DNA of 64,000 nucleotides, taken from contig CANRFN010000012.1 in assembly GCA_947629915.1 (NCBI GenBank), forward strand, positions 1 through 64,000, written 5' to 3'. A model generated the notes under the pieces. That model saw only the letters and a list, made by a program, of their open reading frames with translations, was not told the DNA's origin and did not search any database. The first letter of the stretch is position 1. Every line of letters begins with the position of its first letter. Origin of the DNA: an uncultured Oscillospiraceae bacterium. GTDB taxonomy: Bacteria; Bacillota; Clostridia; Oscillospirales; Oscillospiraceae. A program made the translations under genes and the position numbers. Below, one piece after another: positions 35,201 to 42,140 of this stretch.

Positions 35201-36972
35201 ACCTCGATGTCGTCCTTGTGGTTCTTGTAGGACTCCTCCAGATAGGGGAACTCCATCTCGCAGGGGCCGCACCAGGTGGCCCAGATGTTGATGAGGACCA
35301 TGTCCTTCTCCGCCAGGGTCTCGTAGAGGTCGTGGGCCTCGCCGTTGATGTCCTCAAACTGGAAGTTGGGCAGCCGCTGGCCCAGTTCGCCGCCCTCGGG
35401 GATGCTCAGGTCGATCTGGCCGGGGACCTCAGAGACGTCCATCACGTCCATCTCGAAGTACTCCTCCAGCATCTCGTCCAGGGCGTCTACGGCATCCATG
35501 TCGTAGAACAGATAGAAGCACTGGATGTCGCCGGTCTGCTGATAGTACACGGTCACGGTGGTCACCGGGGTGTCGGTGAGGGTCACGTTGTCCACATAGG
35601 TCTCATAGATGAACTTGCCCGGGTCGTCCTCAGACTCCTGGACGAAGCACTCGGAGAGCAGCGTGGAGGTGCCGCTGTAGTCGCTCTCGATGAGCACGCT
35701 GTCCGGGTCCACGCCCTCGGCCAGGGTGAACTCGAAGGTGGCGGTGGTGCTGCCCACGAGGTAGGAGGCGCTGGGGCTGTAGTTGAAGACGCTGGCCAGG
35801 CCGCCCATGTCATCGCTCACCAGGATGGGCTTGGCCTTCTCGTTGGTGATGCGCATGGAGGTCACATCCCCGTGGGGATAGACGGGCATGGCCTCCAGGG
35901 CGGCCTCGGCGGCCTCACCGGAGAGCACCTTCAGGTTGTCGATGCAGGCCGCATCATCCCCATCGCCGCTCATCTGGTCCTTGATGTACACGAAGGAGAT
36001 CTCATGAGAGCCCTCCTCCAGGGCGCAGGCGTAGGTGTCCCAGCCGGTGTCGCCGCTGAAGAACTTCACGGCCTCGCCGTCCAGATAGAGCTCCATAAAG
36101 TCGTAGCCGTACTCGGAGGAGACCTTGTAGTCGAAGGAGAGGGCGTCCCCGTCCTTGGCGGTCACGGTGGCGCTCACCACAGCCTGGGTCTCATCCACGC
36201 CGGCGTTGCTGGACTGCAGGAAAGTGCGCCCATCGACGGTGGCGGTCACAAAGGGCCAGTCCTCCTCCCCGCCGTTGGACACGGTGATGTCCTTGGCGGT
36301 TCCCAGGGCGGCGGCCAGCTTGGCGGCGTCCTCAGGCTCCACGGTGGGCTTCACGCTGGGGAAGCCCTCCAGCAGCACGGGCTCGCTGTAGTCATCGCCG
36401 ATGTAGGTGTCGAAGAGGGCTCCAAACTTCAATGCGCTCTGCTGGGCGCCGCTCTCCACGAAGCAGATGATGCCGTGCCGGTCCACCACAACGGTGGTGG
36501 GGATGTACATCACCTCAAAGTGGGTGCCCAGATCCGGGGTGTCCATGCCCACGGGGAAGGTCATGCCCATGGAGGCCACATAGGAGGCCAGCACGTCATC
36601 GGTGTCGGTGGGCTCCACAGACAGGGCGAAGACCTCCACCTTGTCCTTGTACTGCTCATAGGCCTCGGTCATGGCGGGGAACTCGCTCTGGCACGGTCCG
36701 CACCAGGTGGCCCACAGGTTGAGCAGGACCATGTCCTTCTCCGCCAGGGTGTCGTACAGATTGTATTCTTTGCCATCGTACGTGGTAAATGTGAAGTCCG
36801 GGCAACGGGTGCCGGGTTCGTTGCCCTCCGCCACATCCATGTAGATGCCCTCCGTTGGCGCGGCGACATCGCCCGCATCCGTTGCCACAGCGCCTGTGGG
36901 CAGCAGAGACAGAAGCATCATGCACGCCAGAAAGAAAGCCAGGGCTTTTCTCTTTGGATTTGGATTTACCAT
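32230..36972 (-). CDS. secreted triple-redoxin protein with Cna-B-like tail
   Basis: Protein of 1580 residues with a signal peptide (1-31) and no membrane anchor or LPXTG motif. It contains three related modules of about 450-500 residues, starting near 44, 525 and 1020. Each has a TlpA/AlkA-type redoxin domain, a jelly-roll-like domain that begins after a WPF motif, and a smaller beta domain. Module 1 has Cys91-Gly-Pro-Cys94 and module 2 the same WCGPC near 568; module 3 lacks both cysteines (LYGPLND near 1057), so it is catalytically dead. The last 60 residues look like a Cna-B/SpaA repeat (VRFVDEEGNPVEGVRVQACNGD). It probably acts in thiol chemistry outside the cell. Start: ATG at 36972 with AAAGGAG upstream. 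Confidence 0.88.
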   Translation of the reverse strand: MVNPNPKRKALAFFLACMMLLSLLPTGAVATDAGDVAAPTEGIYMDVAEGNEPGTRCPDFTFTTYDGKEYNLYDTLAEKDMVLLNLWATWCGPCQSEFPAMTEAYEQYKDKVEVFALSVEPTDTDDVLASYVASMGMTFPVGMDTPDLGTHFEVMYIPTTVVVDRHGIICFVESGAQQSALKFGALFDTYIGDDYSEPVLLEGFPSVKPTVEPEDAAKLAAALGTAKDITVSNGGEEDWPFVTATVDGRTFLQSSNAGVDETQAVVSATVTAKDGDALSFDYKVSSEYGYDFMELYLDGEAVKFFSGDTGWDTYACALEEGSHEISFVYIKDQMSGDGDDAACIDNLKVLSGEAAEAALEAMPVYPHGDVTSMRITNEKAKPILVSDDMGGLASVFNYSPSASYLVGSTTATFEFTLAEGVDPDSVLIESDYSGTSTLLSECFVQESEDDPGKFIYETYVDNVTLTDTPVTTVTVYYQQTGDIQCFYLFYDMDAVDALDEMLEEYFEMDVMDVSEVPGQIDLSIPEGGELGQRLPNFQFEDINGEAHDLYETLAEKDMVLINIWATWCGPCEMEFPYLEESYKNHKDDIEVFALSAEPNDDVYALTEYATGHGMTFPVGSDVEENGGADISTVLGIDAYPTSIAVDRYGRICFIEAGSQPSAAKFDQLFECFTGDDYEQSVILEAIPGPKFEGTRDNSAKLSAAANAAGSKIAVKNSEDASEWPFAAKDGYIQSLNATPEDGTDPTWDTSNTTAAVSFTVDAKSGDVLSMDYQLQSETLYDFFVVYVDGKPVKTLSGDWGEDFHHLAIQLAEGEHEIKLTYEKDPYTSDGSDCVCIKNLEVLGGAAGYASLRRNPTYPTGKKNSAKVVGDAKAIRMNDTDGSAQAFWDSLASYAGYDALVPQAYYIANGETITLDVTLEPGFDPETAAVTNLYKGDVVLLAPNVNGDHYTVEVPLDSLGGTGNVFNYISLEATNDKGENYTYEIAVFSDETNADIFCRSNSYDPENPMDWVYAPTRTPADYGKSAPKDGAVAKNFKYTDTKGNAVELNALLKDKKAVIVLYGPLNDTTLEAYTDLQTAYEKYQDQVAVVAYSTNPLDKAEQLDKFAAANKITYPIIPGDVKALYDLGAEAVPYTVVIDRKGVTVDSEDTAVPEVMLEALMAYLVEDDYKSGVIAELPGTVCDIETPAAEDQLKALNASAGVKVVQNTSKYEWPFVAATAEDGTTYLTSGNTGKHNTKAVLKTEFTAKEGDVLSFDYTVSCEDGSSMYMYDYLTVELDGAAVVSAYGKVDWTAFDTDLTAGKHTLTFTYVKDYMANGGRDMAGIRNLKVLTGAEAETFKANRPVYPFADAFSVTAAGATKLDVSDPNGELAELAGTDLDLYIANGGKVTFNITLPEGSKPEHITLVDEDSMDSYKLSELVSDDGSCYSVAVEGQNLAYGFGGIEIVDDLTGEYLAFCLVFPDEAALDDFCALYYGGEQTFTWTAGEAVPAPEVPAGEPAPEGYYVVRFVDEEGNPVEGVRVQACNGDLCTITYSDENGEFAVPVADDAHFSVASCPDGLVADTDDHLYEEGYVMIFELKNA

Positions 36973-37088
36973 TCTGTTAACTCCTTTCAGGCAGTTGTAC
37001 GCTGCCAGACTTGTATTTTCCCCTGTTCCTCCCCAGTGCACAGCCGAACAATATCTCCTGGTTTGTACAGGCGGAAAACTCCTGAGAC

Positions 37089-37117
37089 AGTTTAGCACAC
37101 CAAAGCGGCAGGTGCAA
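37089..37117 (-). promoter_or_regulatory. promoter of the triple-redoxin gene
   Basis: On the minus strand: TTGCAC (37117-37112), 17-base spacer, TAAACT (37094-37089). The leader is about 110 bases. Confidence 0.6.
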
Positions 37118-37225
37118 GCCAATTCCGCACATTCCGTACAATAAATTCCCAATTTTCAACTTCTTTGCGCCAGTGTCTGTGGTCGTCCACGGGGCAATGG
37201 CCTCTCCGGGGAATCCGCTTCGAAA

Positions 37226-37273
37226 AAGGGGCAAGGCAGAGCCAGGGGTCTCCCCTGCTCTGCCTTGCCCTTT
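37226..37273 (-). terminator. terminator of the large membrane protein gene
   Basis: Long hairpin with about 20 paired bases (AAGGGCAAGGCAGAGC pairing with GCTCTGCCTTGCCC plus an inner CAGGGG/CCCCTG); on the minus strand a TTTTT run follows. Confidence 0.82.
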
Positions 37274-37290
37274 GGTATTCTTGGTTCCGC

Positions 37291-38973
37291 TCACCCGATG
37301 GTGAGGGCATATCCCGTGAGAATCGGGTCTCCCTCGGTCTCCGGCAGTCCGTAGGAGATGGTCACGGCATCCCCCACGTTCAGCACGATCACCTTTTCGT
37401 CCTGAGCGGCGGAGATGGCGTAGAACACGTCCTCCCCCTCCAGGCGGATATAATACCAGCTGGTGCCGCTGAGCACCGCCGTGCGGATCTCAGCCACGGT
37501 GCCCTGGGCCTCCCCCTGATCTGTGGGCAGCCCCGGCTCCTCCGTGACCCCCCGGTCCGCCAGCATCTGGACGTACACCCGCTCGCAGTCCGACACGGTG
37601 TTGCCGGTGGCCACGATCTGGTACTGGGCCACGTTCACCATGGCGTAGCTCTTCACCAGGTTGGTGGCGTCCATCAGGGGGATGAAGTAGGTGGGCTGTC
37701 CGCTGATGTTGAGCAGCAGTGGGAAGGTGGCGGTGTATCCCAGGTCCTGCACCACGCCCCGGGCAGACGCCATGGCCGCGCTCTCGGTGGCGCCGGGGGC
37801 CACGTAGTAGTGGGTCTCCTTGGTGCGCATGTTGCAGAGCAAAAAGCCCAGGTTGGACTGGTCCGCGTTGGCGGAGGTCACGCCGGTGTAGACGTACACA
37901 TCATCGTTCATGGCGATATAGTTGTACCCATCGGTGGTGATGGTCACGTCCCGCTGGCCCAGGATGGAGTTCAAAAAGCCGTTGATCAGGGTGCCGTGGT
38001 AGTCATACTGCTCCATGATCAGCGCCGGGGTGTAGAGGGTGTCCACCCAGGAGGGCACCTCCTCATAGTACTGGGAGGCGCCCGTCACGGCGTCCACCAG
38101 CACCGCGCCGTTGATGTCCCGTCCGCCGAAGAGGCCGATGGTCTTCACGATCCGGGGGGCGATCCACCAGGGGTGGCCGTCCTCATCGATCTCAAACTCC
38201 GGGGTGGAAAACATCATGGTGGGATAGTGGAAACGGAGGTGCCGATAGATGTTCCGGTTCAGGGGCTCGGAGTAGCTGTACTTGATCCCCTCGTTCAGCC
38301 GGGTCACGGTGGCCTCCTGGGTCACCATGTCCACCACCACGTAGGCGGGCAGGCCTCTGTCCCGGTTGGTGAACCACTTGATGAGGTCTGCATAGGAGAT
38401 GGGGGCCACCCGCACCGGACGGCCCTGGTAGTTGATCTGGGTGGAGTCGTTGGAGTACTCATACTGGCTCACCATGTCACTGAGGGTGCCCATCTGCCGG
38501 TCTCCCAGGTAGTTGGCGGAGTTCCGGTCCAGGGTGGGGATCTCATTGAAGGAGATCTGCGCCACATCGTGGGCAAAGTCCCCCGTCTGCACGGTGAGCA
38601 GGTCCCGGTACGCCGAGGCCCGGAAGATGGGCAGGGAGATCAGCTCCCCTACGATGGCCACCACCAGGGCGGCGGCCAGCAGGATCAGCACCGGCAGACA
38701 GTTCTTCTTCAGAAAGTGCCACCCGGTCTTCACGGTCTTCCCGTCCGGCTGGATGATCTGCTGCTTCAGACTAGACCCTGCGGTGGTGAGGAAGCACACG
38801 ATGATATACACCACGCAGAGGAAGATGAGAAAGGCGTAGAACTCCCCATCGTGGGGATTGATGGCGGGCAGATTGATATAGAAGTAGATGGCGCCCGCCA
38901 AAAGGGTGATCAAGAGGCAGAGCACCACCCGCCCGATGGGAGAGGCGGGCTTGCGAGGACCTTTGCTGGCCAT
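37291..38973 (-). CDS. large conserved membrane protein of unknown function
   Basis: Protein of 560 residues with three predicted membrane helices in the first 125 residues (about 13-33, 45-63 and 91-112), followed by a long region of about 430 residues expected outside. That region is beta-rich and carries segments such as YVVVDMVTQEATVTRL and GAVLVDAVTGASQYY that resemble PepSY-like repeats; this is suggestive only. GGAGG precedes the ATG at 38973. It has its own terminator. It lies in a run of minus-strand envelope genes (redoxins and DUF3810) but spacing argues for separate transcripts. I cannot assign a function. Confidence 0.8.
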   Translation of the reverse strand: MASKGPRKPASPIGRVVLCLLITLLAGAIYFYINLPAINPHDGEFYAFLIFLCVVYIIVCFLTTAGSSLKQQIIQPDGKTVKTGWHFLKKNCLPVLILLAAALVVAIVGELISLPIFRASAYRDLLTVQTGDFAHDVAQISFNEIPTLDRNSANYLGDRQMGTLSDMVSQYEYSNDSTQINYQGRPVRVAPISYADLIKWFTNRDRGLPAYVVVDMVTQEATVTRLNEGIKYSYSEPLNRNIYRHLRFHYPTMMFSTPEFEIDEDGHPWWIAPRIVKTIGLFGGRDINGAVLVDAVTGASQYYEEVPSWVDTLYTPALIMEQYDYHGTLINGFLNSILGQRDVTITTDGYNYIAMNDDVYVYTGVTSANADQSNLGFLLCNMRTKETHYYVAPGATESAAMASARGVVQDLGYTATFPLLLNISGQPTYFIPLMDATNLVKSYAMVNVAQYQIVATGNTVSDCERVYVQMLADRGVTEEPGLPTDQGEAQGTVAEIRTAVLSGTSWYYIRLEGEDVFYAISAAQDEKVIVLNVGDAVTISYGLPETEGDPILTGYALTIG

Positions 38974-39134
38974 GACTGTTCCTCCAGTACAAAAGTAGTG
39001 GTGCCATTATAGAGGAAACGGGCAACCGTTGCAAGCATTTCCGTCCAAATTTACACACTGCTCACAGGAATTGGTCTTAAATACAAGTATTCTGGAGGAA
39101 AGTACAAGGGATCCCCGCTCCAGCGGCTGGAAAA

Positions 39135-39170
39135 GCCGCCCGCAGCGGTCTGCGCTGCGGGCGGCATCCA
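39135..39170 (-). terminator. terminator of the DUF3810 gene
   Basis: 13-bp perfect stem (GCCGCCCGCAGCG and complement), loop of five; on the minus strand it ends in TTTTCC. Confidence 0.78.
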
Positions 39171-39187
39171 TCTCTTCTCCAGTTGTT

Positions 39188-40285
39188 CTATCGGACCACG
39201 TATTCCCCGCTCTGGATCTGGGGCAGCACAAAGGCCACCAGCAGGTCCACGCAGGCGCCGTAGGAGGCCATGCCCAGCTCCTGGCGGTTGTCCTTGAGGT
39301 AGCTGTCATAGGCGCTGGTGGCCGCCTCCTCCACCGGGGACTTCAGGGCATCCCAGTAGGCGTTGTTGTCGTTCCAGTCCGTGGACATCTCCGGGGTGAA
39401 GGTGGCGCCGGAGATCTCCCACCAGGCGTCCTGGTCCACGCCGTACAGCGCGTTGCAGAGGTGGATGAGCCCCATCAGGTACCCGGAGTACTGGAACAGC
39501 ACATCGTCTGAGGTGATGCAGGCCGCCACCCCCACAAAGTTGGCCTCCGTCTCGTTGGCGATCATCCGCTGGTGGGCCATCTCGTGGCCGATGGTGGCGG
39601 GGATGAGACAAGCCGGGGCGTCTGCGTTGATGTTGCACTCCCCGGTATAGGGGGAGTACACACCGGTGAAGCCCAGGTAGCTCTGGAGCCGGGAGCACAC
39701 CAGGGGTTTTGCCCGGCGGCCCGGCCCCTCCAGACAGGGGAAGATCTCCATGACGTTGCTGTAGACAGCGGGCCCCCGCTGCAGCATGTCGGTGAGCTGC
39801 TCGGCAAAATGCCCCTCGTCATCCCGGGCCACCTGATCCGAAAGCGCGGCACACCGCTGGGCAAAAAAGCGGGTCACGGTAATGAGGTCCTCCTTCGCCA
39901 CCGGTTTCCCCTCCAGACCAGACCGGGCGGAGAAGCCGGCGGCCCCGTAGGCGCAGTTCCAGAGCCAGCAGAGCCCCGCCCCCAGCCACAGCCACAGGGC
40001 GATGAGCACCGAGAGCCGCCTCAGGAATGTCAATCCATCTCTCTCCCGGACCGCCAGCACAATGGCGCGAAGGATCCACACCAGGTGGAAGACAATCACG
40101 AGGCCGATGCAGAGCTCAAACCCGGAGAGGGGGAACCAGGACCACAGCAGGCTGAGAAACCGGGATATGGGCTCCAGTCCCCCGAACACCCAGGCGTCCA
40201 TGGCGGCCCGGTTGGTGCGCAGCACCTCAAACAGCGCCAGCAGCACCGCCGGGGCGGCAAAGCCCAACAGGACCTTGATCGCCAT
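39188..40285 (-). CDS. DUF3810 membrane protein, putative zinc metalloprotease
   Basis: Protein of 365 residues with three membrane helices in the N-terminal third and a C-terminal domain carrying GHEMAHQRMIANETEANF. The HExxH pattern plus the downstream Glu is what a zincin-type metalloprotease needs; this is the DUF3810 family signature. Substrate unknown; two conserved segments (CNINADAP and TDWNDNNAYWDALKSPVEE) flank the motif. Start: ATG at 40285; the frame extends far upstream to 40687 but that part is low-complexity and overlaps the promoter, and a GTG at 40303 has poor ribosome-site spacing. The start is therefore the least certain part. It follows the Wadjet operon on the same strand but has its own promoter. 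Confidence 0.82.
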   Translation of the reverse strand: MAIKVLLGFAAPAVLLALFEVLRTNRAAMDAWVFGGLEPISRFLSLLWSWFPLSGFELCIGLVIVFHLVWILRAIVLAVRERDGLTFLRRLSVLIALWLWLGAGLCWLWNCAYGAAGFSARSGLEGKPVAKEDLITVTRFFAQRCAALSDQVARDDEGHFAEQLTDMLQRGPAVYSNVMEIFPCLEGPGRRAKPLVCSRLQSYLGFTGVYSPYTGECNINADAPACLIPATIGHEMAHQRMIANETEANFVGVAACITSDDVLFQYSGYLMGLIHLCNALYGVDQDAWWEISGATFTPEMSTDWNDNNAYWDALKSPVEEAATSAYDSYLKDNRQELGMASYGACVDLLVAFVLPQIQSGEYVVR

Positions 40286-40438
40286 TCCCTTTTTCTTCTC
40301 CACGACCTCTCCCCCATCTCGCGCAAGCTGGCTTCTCGCGGTGGATAAGCCCCTCGCGCCTGTCGATTGCCAGTACATGGTAAATTCGTTGTCTCGCGCA
40401 ACAGAATGCCCTGCCCCGGCGGTTTCACCAATACTGCC

Positions 40439-40467
40439 AATATAATTCCTCGCCACTCGAGATGCAA
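40439..40467 (-). promoter_or_regulatory. promoter of the DUF3810 gene
   Basis: On the minus strand: TTGCAT (40467-40462), 17-base spacer, TATATT (40444-40439). Confidence 0.6.
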
Positions 40468-40650
40468 CCTTCCGGTGAAACAACGCTGTCCCGGGTGGAA
40501 AAACACCGCCTTGCCGTGGGTTAACCGTCCATTTCCAGCTTTCTTGGCAGGATAACCCGGTGCAACCGCCCGAACCGCCGTGGATTCCCCACCGCTCCAG
40601 TGGGCGCCATTCCGGTTCCACACCGGCAACGTCCCCCCGCCGCGGACAAC

Positions 40651-40700
40651 CTTCCACAACTTCCACATAGTTTTCCACAACTTCCACATTCCCGTGGAAG
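40651..40700. repeat. TTCCACA repeat cluster
   Basis: Four direct copies of TTCCACA begin at 40652, 40661, 40673 and 40682, with an inverted partner GTGGAAG at 40694-40700. Spacings are 9, 12 and 9 bases, so pairs recur every 21 bases, two helical turns. One copy, TTTTCCACA, is one base from the DnaA box TTATCCACA. Confidence 0.75.
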
Positions 40701-40778
40701 GTTCCCAGACTTAGCTTATGCTACGCCTCCCGGGAAACCGCTTCCCGCTTCACCCGTTACGGCTGCTCTCCGCGGCGT

Positions 40779-42140
40779 TCACGGGGCGTCCGGCTCCAGC
40801 GGGCCTGTGAGATCGGCCAGCATGTCCTCCAGCAGCCGCTCCTGGTACCCCGCCAGTCTCTTGGCCCGCACCGCCTCCGCCACCGGGATGTGCTGGACAA
40901 CCCGGGCGCTGCTCAGCTGGTTGAAGCTGATCTCAGAGAGGGGAACCTCAGAGCGGCAGCGCTCATAGTCCTCGGGCGTCAGGCGCCAGAGGTGCACCAG
41001 GTCCCCATACCGCTCCACCATCTGGGCGGCGATGTCCAGGCCCTTGCCGTCAAAGTCGCCGGCGTAGTAGATGGCCGTGCCGGACTTCGCCAGCAGATCC
41101 AGCAGCCGCAGGGCGGCGGCGCTGGGCTGCCCGCTGGTGCACACCAGCGGGCTGTGGAACCGATCTGCGTGGTCCGTGAGCTGGGAGAACACCATCTGGT
41201 TCTCCACGCAGTACACCCGCCCGGAGGGGCTCCGGCAGCTGGAAATCCGGTTCAGATTGGCCGGGGTGAGGGTGGCGATCTCATACCCAAGCCGCAGCGC
41301 CTGCCAGGCCGGGTGCTCGCCGGTCTCGGTCTCCAGGATCAGCCCCACCTGGGCCACGGTGCTGGAGATGCTGTCCAGCAAGATGGCAAACTGCAGAAAC
41401 AGCTCCTCCCGCTCCGCCACATTATTCGGGGGAGACACCCCCTGAACCCAGGCCAGCATCTGGATGAGCAGCCGGCCTGTGAGGGTGTCCCCGTCCAGGG
41501 CGTGGGGATCGGTGGTAACCTCAGCGCTGAGTACTGCCAGCCGCACCCGCTGTCCGGGGTGCTCCTCCAGCCAGCGCAGGCACCCCAGGGCCTGCTGCAG
41601 CGCGATGCCGGCCTGTCTCGGGTCCTCCTTCAGCGCCCGGGTGAGCAGCAGCCTGCCGGGACAGCCGGGGGTTTTGAGCCCCTCCAGCCATTCCGCAGCC
41701 CTGGTGAGACCAGCGTCTGCGGCGGCCTCCCGGAGCATGGTCTCCCAGCGGGTGTCCTGCTCCTCCCGCTGCTCTTTTTTCGTCTGGATCACCGTGTGAA
41801 AGGTGCGCTCCAGGGTCTCCTTCCAGTCCGCGTCCGCAAACCGGGTCTCGGCGATGTAGCCCTCGAAGGCGGTGGCCTTGATCTTCACCGGGGCGGTGTA
41901 CCGGACCCCGGTGAACTCCCGGATGGCCTCCAGCTCCGCCTCGGTGGGATCGCTCAGCTGGATCTTCCCGGCGGCGTGGCCGTTGCGCTGATACTTCTCC
42001 AGAAGCGCCTCCAGGATCCGGCGCAGGGCCGGGCGGGCATGGAAGTACGCCGCCAGGTCCGCGCTGGCCTGATGCACCCGCTCCTCCTGGGAGGCGGTCT
42101 CCTCGAAACCGAGGGCATCGTCCGTATGGGTGTCCCTCAT
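40779..42140 (-). CDS. jetD: Wadjet JetD, TOPRIM nuclease subunit (DUF2399 type)
   Basis: Protein of 453 residues. The C-terminal TOPRIM-like DUF2399 domain contains VCTSGQPSAAALRLLDLL and YYAGDFDGKGLDIA, the acidic metal motif (DFD near residue 360) expected for the nuclease that cuts DNA in Wadjet complexes. The N-terminal part resembles DUF3323, the arm that binds JetABC. The ATG overlaps the jetC stop by four bases (CTATGA), with GGAGG nine bases upstream, so expression is tightly coupled. This is the last gene of jetABCD. Wadjet is known to restrict plasmids by SMC-driven loop extrusion followed by JetD cleavage; the assignment here rests on motifs and gene order. Confidence 0.9.
   Translation of the reverse strand: MRDTHTDDALGFEETASQEERVHQASADLAAYFHARPALRRILEALLEKYQRNGHAAGKIQLSDPTEAELEAIREFTGVRYTAPVKIKATAFEGYIAETRFADADWKETLERTFHTVIQTKKEQREEQDTRWETMLREAAADAGLTRAAEWLEGLKTPGCPGRLLLTRALKEDPRQAGIALQQALGCLRWLEEHPGQRVRLAVLSAEVTTDPHALDGDTLTGRLLIQMLAWVQGVSPPNNVAEREELFLQFAILLDSISSTVAQVGLILETETGEHPAWQALRLGYEIATLTPANLNRISSCRSPSGRVYCVENQMVFSQLTDHADRFHSPLVCTSGQPSAAALRLLDLLAKSGTAIYYAGDFDGKGLDIAAQMVERYGDLVHLWRLTPEDYERCRSEVPLSEISFNQLSSARVVQHIPVAEAVRAKRLAGYQERLLEDMLADLTGPLEPDAP

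Larger units (their letters stand above)
40286..40778. other. intergenic region between jetD and the DUF3810 gene
   Basis: About 490 bases. It holds a minus-strand promoter (40439-40467) for the DUF3810 gene, a TTCCACA repeat cluster (40651-40700) and one DnaA-box-like TTATCCACC on the minus strand (40340-40348). No gene is evident, although one frame stays open across it. Confidence 0.55.

Noticed and set aside
33067-37095. Very long plus-strand open frame of 1342 codons opposite the triple-redoxin gene
   Set aside because: Its Val/Gly/His-rich translation is typical of the complement of a high-GC gene; the minus-strand gene has a signal peptide, redoxin motifs, a ribosome site and a promoter.
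40651-40700. Replication origin
   Set aside because: Only one copy is close to the DnaA consensus, and no dnaA, dnaN or AT-rich unwinding element lies nearby.
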